Shown one piece after another: positions 17,526 to 27,814 of a DNA stretch of 47,330 nt. Position numbers and translations under genes: made by a program. The notes under the pieces were generated by a model. That model was not told the origin of the DNA, did not search any database, and saw nothing but the letters and a program-made list of their open reading frames with translations. The DNA lies in contig NZ_JTJL01000008.1 in assembly GCF_001678495.1 (NCBI RefSeq), forward strand, positions 1-47,330. The letters are read 5' to 3'. Within the stretch, counting starts at the first letter, position 1, and each line of letters opens with the position of its first letter. Source of the DNA: Gallibacterium salpingitidis (GTDB taxonomy: Bacteria > Pseudomonadota > Gammaproteobacteria > Enterobacterales > Pasteurellaceae).

Positions 17526-18242
17526 TTATTCCCTACCCGGTAACTTCTTCCATGTTACCTCATTACGTAAATAAATTGGTTCGATCTTTGTTGCAGTGAC
17601 AGACTGTTGTTTAGCATAAGCAAGTAGTGCTAATGACAACATATAACGTGCCGCTGGTAACGTAACTTGCGAAAGTTTGCCTGGAATTGAATTTAAGGCA
17701 GGATAAGCTGCCCAGCCTGTACCAGTTTTGTAATAATCATCGCTTATCCCTGTTAATTGCTGGCTTAATAATTCAGGCGCTATGACTTGTTCTGCTTGTA
17801 ACAACTGCCAATCATCATATTGATTACTGTCGATTGTGACTTTTTGATGTTTAAGTTGAGCAAAGTAAACTTCATTCATTCTGGCATCAATCGCACTCAA
17901 AACGTGAGTAGCTTGTTCAGTTTCATAGGCAGCTTGCGCCATTGCGGTTAAGGTCGAAACTGGATAAATCGGTAAGTCTGCACCCAAAGCCAATCCTTGT
18001 GCGACGGAAACCCCAACACGCACTCCAGTAAAACTACCGGGGCCACGTCCTAGTACTAAACCGTCTAGTTGTGATAATTGCAAACCAGATTGCTGCAGTA
18101 ACTGATCCACCATAGGTAAAATGCGTTGAGTGTGGGTGCGTTGCGCAATTTCTTCTAAATAAGTTAATTCATTACGATATAACAGGGCAACAGAACAAGC
18201 CTCAGTTGAGGTGTCTAATGCAAGTAAAGTTGGTTTCATCAT
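17526..18242 (-). CDS. tsaB: tRNA threonylcarbamoyladenosine synthesis protein TsaB
   Basis: The 238-residue protein of the ASKHA/Kae1 fold is a partner of TsaD and TsaE in making t6A37 on ANN-decoding tRNAs. The N-terminal LALDTSTEACSVAL and GLVLGRGPGSFTGVRVGVSVAQGLALG (about residues 60-90) are diagnostic. The first ATG at 18240-18242 overlaps the yoaA stop as ATGA. A second ATG follows immediately, so the protein may have one residue less. The yoaA-tsaB overlap matches the enterobacterial order and indicates coupling of the two cistrons. Confidence 0.95.
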   Translation of the reverse strand: MMKPTLLALDTSTEACSVALLYRNELTYLEEIAQRTHTQRILPMVDQLLQQSGLQLSQLDGLVLGRGPGSFTGVRVGVSVAQGLALGADLPIYPVSTLTAMAQAAYETEQATHVLSAIDARMNEVYFAQLKHQKVTIDSNQYDDWQLLQAEQVIAPELLSQQLTGISDDYYKTGTGWAAYPALNSIPGKLSQVTLPAARYMLSLALLAYAKQQSVTATKIEPIYLRNEVTWKKLPGRE

Positions 18243-20170
18243 TGTTTATTCCTAATTTTTTGCAAAAATTGTACCACTTTTCCAAGGTCACGAGTACGCT
18301 GTGCTGGCGGTAAACTTTTTAAAAAGAGCTGTCCATAAGGACGCATTACTAAACGAGCATCACAAATAATAATTGCGCCACGATCATTAACATCGCGAAT
18401 TAAGCGCCCAACACCTTGCTTTAAGGTGATAATGGTTTCTGGCAGTTGAATATCATAGAAAGGATCACCGCCTTGTAAACGACAATCTTCCATTCTCGCT
18501 TTCAGCAAAGGTTCATCTGGTGCTGCAAAAGGCAATTTATCAATAATCACTAAGGAAAGCGCATCACCACGCACATCAACACCTTCCCAAAAACTTTGTG
18601 TGGCTACCAATACCGAATGCTTTTTACGTGTAAATTGTTGTAATAGCTGACTTTTACTGGTTTCTCCTTGCAGTAATACATTCAATTTACTATGTGTACG
18701 CAAATAATCAGCAAAACCTTTCATCATAAAATTGGAGGTACATAACAAGAAGCAATTTCCTTGATTCGCTTCAATAATTGGTAATAACATTTTTGCCAAT
18801 TGTTCTAAAGTATGCTGACGATTGCTTTCTGGCAAATAACGAGGAATACACAAAAGCGCTTGTTCAGGATAATTAAATGGGCTATGTAAGATTTTTTTCT
18901 GGGCAGCCGTAATTCCTAAATCTGCAGCATAATGACTAAAATTATCACCTGAATCAAGCGTGGCAGAAGTGAAAATCCAAGCCGCCTCTTGCTTATTAAT
19001 CTGCTGTTGGAATTTGTCGGCAATCGTTAAAGGCGTAATATGTAAGCTAAAGTGTTTATTAAAGGTTTCAAACCAATAACAATAACCTACTTGCTGAACC
19101 TGTTGCAGTCGGCCAGCTAGGTCTAATAGCGCTGTAATGCGTTCAATAATTTTATCGAGAGTTTCAGAACGTTTTTCACCGAAGCGGGCAGCTTCTAATA
19201 AAAATGACAGCTTTTCCTGTAATAACTGAAACGAAGCGACGACTTTTTCTTGTGAGAATAATTGGCGCAGATCACCACGTTGATTTTCTATTCCTAATAA
19301 TAAGCGAAAATCTTGTACCACTTTTTGCACAATATCGGCTGCAGTGCCGAGCTGTTTCATATCTTTTAGTTCAGTACGATAAACAATTTCCGTATCGTGA
19401 CAGAGTTCAAATAGTTGGCGAGAACTTAGCGTTTCCCCGAAATATTGGCAGGCAATGGTAGGTAATTGATGTGCTTCATCAAAAATAATAATTTGTGCAT
19501 TAGGGATCAATTCACCAAAGCCCTCTTCCTTAATCGCCATATCGGCAAAAAAGAGATGATGATTGATAACAACGAGATCAGCATCAAGCGCTTTTTTACG
19601 TGCTTTTAAGACAAAACAATCTTTATAAAAAGGGCAGTCTGAACCTAGACAGTTTTCCGCTGTACTTACAATTTGTGGAATTAAAGCGCTATCCTCGGCA
19701 AGAGCAGTACATTCGTTTAAATCGCCACTTTTGGTTGCATTACGCCAAGATTGAAGTGCTCGAAAGTCATTTAGTAATGAACGATCACCGATAAAACCGC
19801 GCGTGTGTAATCGATCTAAACGTTCTAGACAGAGATAATTGGCGCGACCTTTTAGTAAGGCAATTTTGCCACTAAACCCCATTGCTTTAGTAATGGTGGG
19901 TAAATCACGCTGAAAAAGCTGATCTTGTAAATTTTTTGAACCAGTCGAAATGATAGCCTTTTGTTGGCTTAATAGAGCTGGAATTAAGTAAGCAAACGTT
20001 TTTCCTGTCCCTGTGCCAGCTTCAATAATTAATTGTGATTTTTGCTCAATCGTTTCTAAGACGGTATGCGCCATTTCAATTTGCTCGTTACGAGGTTGAA
20101 ATTGCGTAATGGATTGGCTTAATAAGCCATCTTTAGAAAAAATTTGCTTGAGCTGTTGTTTTTTTGACAT
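18239..20170 (-). CDS. yoaA: DinG-family ATP-dependent helicase YoaA
   Basis: The 643-residue XPD/DinG-type superfamily 2 helicase has Walker A EAGTGTGKTFAYLIPAL at about residue 50 and a DEAH box (IIIFDEAHQLP). An iron-sulfur cysteine set between these motifs starts at YLCLERLDR and continues with ENCLGSDCPFYKDCFVLK. Late motifs are VATQSFWEGVDVRG and QGVGRLIRD. In E. coli YoaA works with the clamp-loader subunit HolC (chi) in repair of replication gaps. The gene precedes and overlaps tsaB by 4 bases. All four iron-sulfur ligands appear to be present. Confidence 0.93.
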   Translation of the reverse strand: MSKKQQLKQIFSKDGLLSQSITQFQPRNEQIEMAHTVLETIEQKSQLIIEAGTGTGKTFAYLIPALLSQQKAIISTGSKNLQDQLFQRDLPTITKAMGFSGKIALLKGRANYLCLERLDRLHTRGFIGDRSLLNDFRALQSWRNATKSGDLNECTALAEDSALIPQIVSTAENCLGSDCPFYKDCFVLKARKKALDADLVVINHHLFFADMAIKEEGFGELIPNAQIIIFDEAHQLPTIACQYFGETLSSRQLFELCHDTEIVYRTELKDMKQLGTAADIVQKVVQDFRLLLGIENQRGDLRQLFSQEKVVASFQLLQEKLSFLLEAARFGEKRSETLDKIIERITALLDLAGRLQQVQQVGYCYWFETFNKHFSLHITPLTIADKFQQQINKQEAAWIFTSATLDSGDNFSHYAADLGITAAQKKILHSPFNYPEQALLCIPRYLPESNRQHTLEQLAKMLLPIIEANQGNCFLLCTSNFMMKGFADYLRTHSKLNVLLQGETSKSQLLQQFTRKKHSVLVATQSFWEGVDVRGDALSLVIIDKLPFAAPDEPLLKARMEDCRLQGGDPFYDIQLPETIITLKQGVGRLIRDVNDRGAIIICDARLVMRPYGQLFLKSLPPAQRTRDLGKVVQFLQKIRNKQ

Positions 20171-20302
20171 CTTTGCGGGCTATTTTTTGAACAAATTTTA
20201 ATTTATCTCAAGAAAAATTAGATTTTTCAGATTATAACTTTTTTTCAAACAGTAATCGATCTATGCTAGCGCCAATATTTTTTATCATTGAGGTTAATAG
20301 AA

Positions 20303-21130
20303 ATGACATTCTCATTATTTAATAAAATGGAGTTTATCGAACAAATTCATCCTAATATTTCGCTGCAACGTTACAACGAAATATCAATGATTGTAGTGGA
20401 ACATAACACAGGCAAGGCGATTATTTCTTTACAAGGCGCACAATTATTAAGTTGGCAACCAAAATCATCAGCACAAGATCTATTATGGCTAAGCGAGGCA
20501 GAACCGTTTAAACAAGGTGTCGCAATTCGCGGCGGGATTCCTTTGTGTTACCCATGGTTTGGTGGTGCGCAACAACCAGCGCATGGTTTTGCACGTATTC
20601 GCCAATGGGTGTTAAGCGATTGGCAAGTCAGTGAACATGAAGTGAAATTAATCTTTGGCTTATATTCAGAAAACAATATTGCGATTGCGCGAGTAAGAAT
20701 GTCATTTGCTGAAGATTGCCGCGTGAAATTTACCCAATTAGCGAAAGATGAAGCGCAAGTGGCGTTACATACTTATTTCAATATTGGTGATATTGAACAA
20801 ACAACGATTTTTGGTTTGCCAAAACAATGTATGGATAGAGTGGCAGATGCTGTGGTTGAAGTACCTTCACCATTAACAATTAGTAAACATACTGATTATA
20901 TTTATTCTGGTGAAAATCGTATTAATCATATTGAAGATAAAGCGCATAAACGTTTTATTGAAGTAGAGCATCATAATGCGAGTAATGTCGTGGTGTGGAA
21001 TCCATGGACAGCGCCAACTAGTGCGATTAGCGAGAATGGTTATCGCACTATGCTTTGTGTTGAAACTGCACGTGTTGATGAGAAATTGAAACAAGGTGAT
21101 TCTTTAGAAGTGCGGATTATTCAACAATAA
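20303..21130 (+). CDS. yeaD: D-hexose-6-phosphate mutarotase (YeaD)
   Basis: The 275-residue aldose-1-epimerase-like beta-sandwich enzyme interconverts anomers of hexose 6-phosphates. The family signature RGGIPLCYPWFG is at about residues 80-91. The catalytic-site motifs AHGFARIRQW and LHTYFNIGDI follow, and NPWTAPTSAISENGYRTMLCVE lies near the end. I chose the ATG at 20303 because AGG is 9-11 bases upstream. A TTG five codons earlier is unlikely. It is a single gene, divergent from yoaA. Confidence 0.9.
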   Translation: MTFSLFNKMEFIEQIHPNISLQRYNEISMIVVEHNTGKAIISLQGAQLLSWQPKSSAQDLLWLSEAEPFKQGVAIRGGIPLCYPWFGGAQQPAHGFARIRQWVLSDWQVSEHEVKLIFGLYSENNIAIARVRMSFAEDCRVKFTQLAKDEAQVALHTYFNIGDIEQTTIFGLPKQCMDRVADAVVEVPSPLTISKHTDYIYSGENRINHIEDKAHKRFIEVEHHNASNVVVWNPWTAPTSAISENGYRTMLCVETARVDEKLKQGDSLEVRIIQQ

Positions 21131-21134
21131 ATTG

Positions 21135-21158
21135 GGTTTCGCCCTTTAGGGCGAAACC
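21135..21158 (+). terminator. Hairpin after yeaD, probable terminator
   Basis: A 10-bp perfect stem (GGTTTCGCCC / GGGCGAAACC) with a TTTA loop sits directly after the yeaD stop. The T-run behind it is weak, so it may instead be an mRNA 3' end stabiliser. It lies between convergent genes. Confidence 0.6.
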
Positions 21159-21219
21159 TAAATCTTAATTAAGAAATAAGAGTTTAATAATATCTTTTAT
21201 AAACGAATTAGATATTTTA

Positions 21220-22020
21220 TTAATTACCAATTTTCACACACGTCATATCCAAAGAACCACCAACAAATTCACGATTAAAAATAGTTAATGGCTCATCTTG
21301 TTCACGTAATGCCAAAATATAGAGCAATGGTAAAAAGTGTTCGCCACTATTAATCGCTTTCATCACATCTTCACCTAACGCTTGATAATTGGCTAATGCT
21401 GCTAAATCGTGTTTTTCAATTAAATCTAACAACAAGTTTTGTGCATTTTTCGCCCAATCAAATCCATAATTCGGTGTATCCATATTGCACCAATCCAGTA
21501 AACGCAAATTGTGAATGAGATTACCGCTACCCAAAATCAACACACCTTTTCGGCGAAGTACTGCTAATTGTCTAGCCAACGCAATATGTGATTGCGGAGT
21601 TAAACGGTAACACAAACTCAATTGGATAACTGGAATATTGGCATCAGGGTAGAGATGCTTCATTACTGCCCAACAACCATGATCTAAGCCACGCTGTTGA
21701 TCTTGTTGAAAAGGCACTAAATCTGCCAATAAATCTTGTACCGCATCAACTACTTCCTGATCTGATTTAGCCGAGTATTGCACTTGATATAACTCTTCTG
21801 GAAAACCATAAAAATCATAGATCAATTCAGGATTAGGATTACTGGTTTCCATCACATCATCAGTTTGCCAATGAGCAGAAATACAGAGAACCGCTTTTGG
21901 TTTCGGCATTTTAGCTACCGCTTCGTGCCATTTTGGTGTGAATTTATTCTCGGTAATGGCGAGCATTGGTGAACCATGACCAATAAATAACATTGGCATA
22001 CGAGTAGGCATTGAAGACAT
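21220..22020 (-). CDS. ygiD: DODA-type extradiol ring-cleavage dioxygenase (YgiD-like)
   Basis: The 266-residue enzyme belongs to the LigB/DODA class III extradiol dioxygenases. The N-terminal PMLFIGHGSPMLAI supplies a first metal-binding histidine. AVLCISAHWQTD gives a second, and the RGLDHGCWAVMKHLYPDANIPVIQLS and LGSGNLIHNLRLLDW segments complete the active site. E. coli YgiD cleaves L-DOPA at 4,5 in vitro, but the physiological substrate is unknown. GGAG lies 8 bases before the ATG. It is a single gene, convergent with yeaD. Confidence 0.9.
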   Translation of the reverse strand: MSSMPTRMPMLFIGHGSPMLAITENKFTPKWHEAVAKMPKPKAVLCISAHWQTDDVMETSNPNPELIYDFYGFPEELYQVQYSAKSDQEVVDAVQDLLADLVPFQQDQQRGLDHGCWAVMKHLYPDANIPVIQLSLCYRLTPQSHIALARQLAVLRRKGVLILGSGNLIHNLRLLDWCNMDTPNYGFDWAKNAQNLLLDLIEKHDLAALANYQALGEDVMKAINSGEHFLPLLYILALREQDEPLTIFNREFVGGSLDMTCVKIGN

Positions 22021-22133
22021 TTTTTGCTCCTTAATTGAGTGGTAATTTTCAATGCCTAAATTGTATTCGGTTATAAATAGGAAAACGATATGCTTTTTAT
22101 AAAAGCATTATTTCTTATTGAGAAAAGAATAGC

Positions 22134-22454
22134 TTATTCTTTCCAAATAATATGGTATTGACGATCATCCTCTTGGTGAGAAATTAACACTTTAGCAAAG
22201 ACGTCATCCATTTCGTCATTATCATTAATTAAACCAACCCAAACTTCAGCAAATTCATCAGGGTCAATTAAAGTACCAATTTCATTTTCCCAATCATCGC
22301 TGGTTTCAACCATTTCAACGGCGCCGCGTTCTTCAAATTGTAGGTTAAATAATAGAATATCGGCAGGATCCAGATTTTCTGGCGCCATCTCCAGAAAAAT
22401 ATCATAAGCAATATCAATCGCTGTATCTGGATCAAGTTTCATCTCGGTGGTCAT
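22134..22454 (-). CDS. DUF440 / HI1450-family putative double-stranded-DNA mimic protein
   Basis: The 106-residue, very acidic protein (start [19 protein letters not shown], centre [19 protein letters not shown]) matches the YciU/HI1450 family (UPF0263) along its whole length. The solution structure of HI1450 showed a charge surface like duplex DNA, and binding to the HU protein has been proposed. It is cytosolic, with no signal. AAGGAGA precedes the ATG. It lies 21 bases after a PadR regulator on the same strand, so they may share a transcript. The function remains unproven. Confidence 0.9.
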   Translation of the reverse strand: MTTEMKLDPDTAIDIAYDIFLEMAPENLDPADILLFNLQFEERGAVEMVETSDDWENEIGTLIDPDEFAEVWVGLINDNDEMDDVFAKVLISHQEDDRQYHIIWKE

Positions 22455-22475
22455 TGGTTATCTCCTTTTAACTAT

Positions 22476-23024
22476 TTATTCTTGTATCATTTGTTGTAGC
22501 ATTGGTAGCAAATCTTCTTCTAACCATTGCAGACTGACTTGCTCGTGCCGAATACTACGTTTTAATAATAAAATCATCAATTCGTCATAATAGGTTTTGT
22601 GTTCAAGACGAGTTAATTCTAGCATTAATTGTTGCATCTTATGGATTGATTGTCGGTGATCTTGCTCACGTTTCTTAACTGCGGTAAACGCCATATTCGG
22701 GTGACATTTTAGCGCCGCCAAAATACGCGAAATAAACTCATCACGCAAAATACCATGGCTAAGCGTGCTTTCAAGCAACCACTTCTTTAACTGTTGTTCA
22801 CCTTCATTTGTCAATTGATACTCTTTGCGATCTGGTTTTCCTTGCTGAAATTGTAGTGAAAAAGAGATCAATCCTTGTTTTTCCAACTGATTTAGCTCGC
22901 GATAGACTTGCTGATGCGTCGCTTGCCAGATTAAGCCATAAGTTTGCGAGAATTTCTTACTAATGTCATAACCAGTTGCTGCTTGGTGTGCAAGAATGGA
23001 AAGAATTGTATGTGATAATGCCAT
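22476..23024 (-). CDS. PadR-family transcriptional regulator
   Basis: The 182-residue protein has a PadR-type winged helix-turn-helix at residues 1-80. It shows TILSILAHQAATGYDISKKF, then the wing GKPDRKEYQLTNEGEQQL. A C-terminal helical dimerisation region of the Vir_act_alpha_C type follows (about 95-180). Members of this group often respond to phenolic acids or other small molecules and repress an adjacent gene. Here the only close neighbour on the strand is the DNA-mimic gene, so the target is not evident. Confidence 0.85.
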   Translation of the reverse strand: MALSHTILSILAHQAATGYDISKKFSQTYGLIWQATHQQVYRELNQLEKQGLISFSLQFQQGKPDRKEYQLTNEGEQQLKKWLLESTLSHGILRDEFISRILAALKCHPNMAFTAVKKREQDHRQSIHKMQQLMLELTRLEHKTYYDELMILLLKRSIRHEQVSLQWLEEDLLPMLQQMIQE

Positions 23025-23106
23025 AATCTCGTTTTATCAAAAAATTAGGGCGCTATTCTACTGGATTTAGCGAGAATTATGTACTTTAAATTGAGAATGA
23101 AATAAG

Positions 23107-23138
23107 AAAAGCCTTATCAATTATCTATGATAAGGCTT
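23107..23138 (-). terminator. Terminator of ppc
   Basis: A 10-bp stem (AAGCCTTATC / GATAAGGCTT) with a 10-base loop is followed by TTTTC on the minus strand, 22 bases after the ppc stop. Confidence 0.82.
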
Positions 23139-23159
23139 GTGTAGGATAAGAAATAATAA

Positions 23160-25802
23160 TTAACCAGTGTTACGCATACCAGCAGCAATACCGGTAATGG
23201 TGATCATTAAGGCTTGTTCTAATGCCGGATCAGTTTCACCGCTACGCAAACGGTGTAAGAGTTCCACCTGTAACAAGTTTAATGGATCGGTGTAGATATT
23301 ACGCAATTTAATTGACTCCGCTACCCAAGGTAAATCTGCCATCAATTGATCTTCATGTGATAATGAGAGCAAGGTTTGAATATCGGCTTTCAATTGTTCA
23401 CGTAAAGATTGCCCTAATGACCATAGTTGCTGTGGCACTAAACGCTGATCGTAGTATTCTGCTAACCAGAGGTCAGTTTTACTAAAGACCATTTCAATCA
23501 TACCGATTCTGGTTGAGAAGAACGGCCATGATTTACACATCTCTTCAATAGTACTGCGTTTTCCTTCTTCAAATAAGGTACGCAATGAAGCGCCAACACC
23601 AAGCCATGCCGGTAACATTAAACGGTTTTGCATCCAGGCAAAGATCCAAGGAATCGCACGTAAACTTTCCACTCCACCTTTTGGATTACGTTTCGCCGGA
23701 CGAGAACCTAATGGTAAGCGAGATAACTCTTGTTCTGGTGTTGCAGCGCGGAAGTAAGGCACAAAATTTTCATTACCACGCACGACTTGACGGTAAATAT
23801 CACAAGATACTTGCGATAATTCATCCATAATTTCACGCCACGCTTGTTGTGGGTTCGGTGGTGGTAATAGGTTCGCTTCCAAAATAGCGCTAGCATAGAG
23901 ATCTAAGCTTTGAACTGCTACATCAGGTAAACCAAGTTTAAAGCGGATCATTTCGCCTTGCTCAGTAACACGTAAGCCATTTTTGAGTGATTTTGGTGGT
24001 TGTGAAAGCAGAGCAGCATGCGCCGGTGCACCACCACGCCCGATAGTACCACCACGACCATGGAAAAGAGTTAATTCAATATGACGTTCTTCGCACAATC
24101 GAACTAATGCTTCTTGTGCACGATATTGCGCCCAAGATGCTGCCATCATTCCGGCATCTTTGGCTGAATCGGAGTAACCGATCATAATCATTTGTTTATT
24201 GTTGATAATGCCACGATACCAACCAATGTCGAATAATTGCTGCATTACACTGTGTGAACGATCAAGATCATCTAAGGTTTCAAACAGTGGCACAACAGGA
24301 AGAGCATATTTAATACCTGCTTCTTTTAATAATAAATGTACAGCTAGCACATCTGATGCGGTACGCGCCATAGAGATAATGTAACAAGAGATGATACCTT
24401 TTGGTTGTTGTGCCACTACTTTGCAAGTATTCAAAATTTCTTTGGTTTCTTCGGATGGCTGCCAGTCTTTTGGTACTAATGGACGACGAGAACTCAATTC
24501 ACGAATTAAGAAAGCTTGTTTATCCTCTTCGCTCCATTGAGCATAATCACCTAAACCAATATAACGGGTAATTTCTGCAATTGCTTGTTGATGACGAGTA
24601 CTTTCTTGGCGGATATCTAAACGTGATAAGGTTACACCAAAACAACGGATACGACGCAAACAGTCGAGTAATAAACCATTAGCAATAATGCGCATACCAC
24701 ACGCAGATAGAGATTGGTAACAATCGAATAATGGCTGCCAGAGTTGATCGTCATCAGTGATGATGTCGCTTTCTGCAATAATTGGTGTCCGATCAGCTAA
24801 TTTGTCATCAAAATAGTTGAGGGTATTGCTAAGACGGGTTCTCAATTCTTTGACAACAACACGATAAGGTTCGGCATGATCACCATATTTCGCTTTAAAT
24901 TCTGCTGAACAGTCAATCATTGAAAGTTCATCTGATAACTGTTGAATATCTGTCAAAAAGAGTTCAGCAGCTTTCCAACGTGCAAGGTATAAAACCTGTT
25001 GAGTAATTTTTGCTGTTACGAACGGATTACCATCACGATCTCCGCCCATCCATGAGGAAAAACGTACAGGAGCAAGATCGACAGGTAATTGGAATTGGAA
25101 ATGTTCTTCCAAATCTTCATTTAATTGACGTAGAAATTGTGGAACGGCTGACCATAAGCTATTTTCAATGACAGCAAAGCCCCATTTTGCTTCTTCAAAT
25201 GGAGTGGGGCGTTGTGTGCGAATTTCATTGGTATGCCATGCTTGAGCAATTAATTGTAATAAACGGCGTTGAATTTGATGACGCTCTTTTTTAGTTAAAT
25301 CGGCATTTTCTAAACGTTCTAAACAGTTATTAATTTCTACATATTTGTGTACAAGAGAACGGCGAGTTACTTCAGTTGGATGCGCTGTTAGCACTAGCTC
25401 CACCAATAATTGTTGTACTGCAGCGATAATTTGTTCCTTGGTAACGGTAGATTGTGCTTTTAGACGGGTCAAAAGTGCTGCGATAGAACGTTCTGACATC
25501 ACTTCATCGGTATGATGACGAGAAATGGTTTGATACTGTTCTGCGATATTAGTTAGATTAAGAAATTGACTAAAAGCGCGTGCAACTGGAATAATATTTT
25601 CAGTAGAAATATTTTGTAATGTGTTTAGCAATTGTTGGCGTGCTTGCTCATCGCCCGCACGAGAACTTTTAGATAAAATACGAATTTTTTCAATCAGTTG
25701 TAAAATATCATTACCTTGAGCATCACTAATGGTTTCACCGAGTAGATGACCTAGCATATTGATGTTGTTACGCATTGCAGAGTATTGTTCAATCATAGAC
25801 AT
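23160..25802 (-). CDS. ppc: Phosphoenolpyruvate carboxylase
   Basis: The 880-residue anaplerotic enzyme converts PEP and bicarbonate to oxaloacetate. The catalytic histidine lies in [13 protein letters not shown] (about residue 138). Further hallmarks are [14 protein letters not shown], the [11 protein letters not shown] motif, [16 protein letters not shown] near residue 580 and the C-terminal [10 protein letters not shown], all intact. The length is typical. It is monocistronic. The product feeds aspartate synthesis, and aspC and lysC are in the same window. Confidence 0.97.
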   Translation of the reverse strand: MSMIEQYSAMRNNINMLGHLLGETISDAQGNDILQLIEKIRILSKSSRAGDEQARQQLLNTLQNISTENIIPVARAFSQFLNLTNIAEQYQTISRHHTDEVMSERSIAALLTRLKAQSTVTKEQIIAAVQQLLVELVLTAHPTEVTRRSLVHKYVEINNCLERLENADLTKKERHQIQRRLLQLIAQAWHTNEIRTQRPTPFEEAKWGFAVIENSLWSAVPQFLRQLNEDLEEHFQFQLPVDLAPVRFSSWMGGDRDGNPFVTAKITQQVLYLARWKAAELFLTDIQQLSDELSMIDCSAEFKAKYGDHAEPYRVVVKELRTRLSNTLNYFDDKLADRTPIIAESDIITDDDQLWQPLFDCYQSLSACGMRIIANGLLLDCLRRIRCFGVTLSRLDIRQESTRHQQAIAEITRYIGLGDYAQWSEEDKQAFLIRELSSRRPLVPKDWQPSEETKEILNTCKVVAQQPKGIISCYIISMARTASDVLAVHLLLKEAGIKYALPVVPLFETLDDLDRSHSVMQQLFDIGWYRGIINNKQMIMIGYSDSAKDAGMMAASWAQYRAQEALVRLCEERHIELTLFHGRGGTIGRGGAPAHAALLSQPPKSLKNGLRVTEQGEMIRFKLGLPDVAVQSLDLYASAILEANLLPPPNPQQAWREIMDELSQVSCDIYRQVVRGNENFVPYFRAATPEQELSRLPLGSRPAKRNPKGGVESLRAIPWIFAWMQNRLMLPAWLGVGASLRTLFEEGKRSTIEEMCKSWPFFSTRIGMIEMVFSKTDLWLAEYYDQRLVPQQLWSLGQSLREQLKADIQTLLSLSHEDQLMADLPWVAESIKLRNIYTDPLNLLQVELLHRLRSGETDPALEQALMITITGIAAGMRNTG

Positions 25803-26039
25803 TCCTTAAAATCACTTTCTGTGTGAGTAGATATAGCAAAAAATCAGGAGCTGCGTCAAATAGCAAATAATTTATTTAGTAAAAAAATTCATCAATTAGA
25901 TAAAATTCTATTTTTTTACAAAAATTTTAGAGAATTTTTTATAAAAAAGGTTATTTTTTGTTAATAAGTTTAACTAAATGATGAATTGAGCTTATTGTGA
26001 TATTGAAGTTTGTGAAGTAGAGAGAAGTAGTGAAGAAAA
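25803..26039. other. AT-rich spacer between divergent ppc and ycgN
   Basis: The 237 bases are extremely AT-rich, with A and T runs from about 25860 to 25970. They must hold both divergent promoters, but I cannot single out one credible -35/-10 pair. No open frame or hairpin of note is seen. Confidence 0.6.
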
Positions 26040-26480
26040 ATGGCATTGCAAGAGAATTTTTGGCAACAAAAAACATTATTAGAGATGAATGAAGAAGAGT
26101 GGGAAGCACTGTGTGATGGTTGTGGTAAATGTTGTTATCGCAAATTTATTGAGGGTAGAGGAAAACGGGAGCGTTTATATTTTACAAGAATCGCTTGTGA
26201 TTTATTAGATTTAAATACTGGACGCTGTGGTAATTACGCGGAACGTTTCAAGTTAATGCCTGATTGCACTAAACTCACTAAGAAAAATCTACCTGATTTT
26301 ACGTGGTTGCCAAAAACTTGTGCTTATCGTCTATTGTATGAGGGAGAATCGTTACCTGAATGGCATCCTCTCTTAGTTGGCGATCAATCAATGATGAAAA
26401 AGCATAATATTTTTATGCGTGATGGAATTCACGAAGAAGATGTGATTGATTGGTTTGAATTTGTCGTTGAAGAGTTTTAG
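26040..26480 (+). CDS. ycgN: YcgN-family cysteine-cluster protein (UPF0260)
   Basis: The 146-residue protein has the motif LCDGCGKCCYRKF (four cysteines, C-x2-C-x2-C-C) at about residue 27. Two further conserved cysteines are in TRIACDLLDLNTGRCGNY, and later ones in PDCTKL and PKTCAYR. This pattern defines the YkgJ/YcgN zinc- or iron-binding families. The biochemical function is unknown. Eight cysteines in 146 residues strongly suggest metal binding. No clear Shine-Dalgarno sequence is seen beyond a GAAGAAA tract next to the ATG. Confidence 0.88.
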   Translation: MALQENFWQQKTLLEMNEEEWEALCDGCGKCCYRKFIEGRGKRERLYFTRIACDLLDLNTGRCGNYAERFKLMPDCTKLTKKNLPDFTWLPKTCAYRLLYEGESLPEWHPLLVGDQSMMKKHNIFMRDGIHEEDVIDWFEFVVEEF

Positions 26481-26486
26481 GACAAT

Positions 26487-26509
26487 AAAAAGGGCGCAAT
26501 CTGCGCCCT
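26487..26509 (-). terminator. Terminator of aspC
   Basis: An 8-bp GC-rich stem (AGGGCGCA / TGCGCCCT) with a 3-base loop is followed by TTTTATTG on the minus strand. It lies between convergent ycgN and aspC and may stop ycgN transcripts too. Confidence 0.8.
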
Positions 26510-26528
26510 AAAATCATCATAATGCGAA

Positions 26529-27719
26529 TTAAAGCACTTTAACAATACTTTCGCAGAGATAATCAATGTTCTGCTCAGTAATACCAGCAACATTGATACG
26601 ACCTGAACGGACTGCATAAATCGCAAATTCTTCTTTTAATCGATCAACTTGTTCAGCGCTTAAACCACTAAATGAGAACATACCATTTTGTTGAATAATA
26701 AAATCAAAGTTTTGTTTTGCACCGTGTTTAGCCAATAATTCAACAAATTTTTGGCGCATTGCTTTGATTCTGCCACGCATTTCATCTAATTCAGCAATCC
26801 ATTGTGCTTTTAATTGATCGTCAGCCAATACGGTAGCAACAGCGCTTGCACCATGTGCTGCCGGATTAGAATAAAGGGTACGAATAATAGTTTTCACTTG
26901 GCTAAACGCTCTGGTTGCTACTTCTTCATCTTCAGCAACTAAAGTGAAAGCGCCAACACGTTCATTGTATAAACCAAAGTTCTTAGAGTATGAGCTAGAA
27001 ACTAATAACTCTTTGTGGTTGGCAGCAAAAGTACGTAAACCAACAGCATCTTCTTCTAAACCATTAGCGAAACCTTGATAAGCGAAGTCAAAGAGCGGTA
27101 ACCAACCTTTCTCTGCTGACATTTTAGCTAATGTTGCCCATTGTTCTGGAGTTGGGTCGATTCCTGTTGGGTTGTGGCAGCAGCCATGAAGTAACACAAC
27201 ATCGCCAGCTTGCGCGTTCGCTAAATCTTCCAACATACCATCCCAATCTAAAGCATGAGTAGTTTTATCATAGTAACGATAATCGCAGATGTTCATACCG
27301 ACAGCTTTAAAAATTGCATTGTGATTTGGCCAAGTTGGTGCACTAATCCAGACATTTTTCGCTGCAGTTTGACGTTTAATAAATTCTGCCGCAATACGTA
27401 AAGCGCCTGTACCACCTAAGCTTTGCGCAGTTTTTGCACGTTTGTTTTTAACGATATCGTGATCAGCGCCGAAAAGTAAAATTTGTGTTTGACGGTTAAA
27501 TTCAGCTAAACCATCAATTCCAAGATAGTTTTTGGTATTTTCATTAGCAAGTAAACGTTTTTCCGCTTCTTTTACTGCTTTAACGATTGGTGTTTGCCCA
27601 TTTGCATCTTTATAAACACCAATTCCTAAATTAACTTTGTTACTACGAGTTTCAGCTTTAAAAGCTTCCCCTAAACCAAGAATAGGATCTGCTGGTGCTG
27701 CTTCAATATGTTTAAACAT
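26529..27719 (-). CDS. aspC: Aspartate aminotransferase (class I, PLP)
   Basis: The 396-residue fold-type I aminotransferase interconverts aspartate/2-oxoglutarate and oxaloacetate/glutamate. The substrate-binding segment [11 protein letters not shown] is at about 31-41. The pyridoxal-phosphate lysine is K246 in [16 protein letters not shown]. Conserved [23 protein letters not shown] and FDFAYQGFA complete the site. The length equals E. coli AspC. A tyrosine aminotransferase (TyrB) is the close alternative, but the sequence reads as AspC. The gene is monocistronic. Confidence 0.93.
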   Translation of the reverse strand: MFKHIEAAPADPILGLGEAFKAETRSNKVNLGIGVYKDANGQTPIVKAVKEAEKRLLANENTKNYLGIDGLAEFNRQTQILLFGADHDIVKNKRAKTAQSLGGTGALRIAAEFIKRQTAAKNVWISAPTWPNHNAIFKAVGMNICDYRYYDKTTHALDWDGMLEDLANAQAGDVVLLHGCCHNPTGIDPTPEQWATLAKMSAEKGWLPLFDFAYQGFANGLEEDAVGLRTFAANHKELLVSSSYSKNFGLYNERVGAFTLVAEDEEVATRAFSQVKTIIRTLYSNPAAHGASAVATVLADDQLKAQWIAELDEMRGRIKAMRQKFVELLAKHGAKQNFDFIIQQNGMFSFSGLSAEQVDRLKEEFAIYAVRSGRINVAGITEQNIDYLCESIVKVL

Positions 27720-27814
27720 CGGATATTCCTCTAAATTTGCTGTGTTTGAATAGGTTGTTATTTATAGCGCCAAAATAAAGGCTTTGACAAGCACTTTCTT
27801 GGCGCAGAATCACT

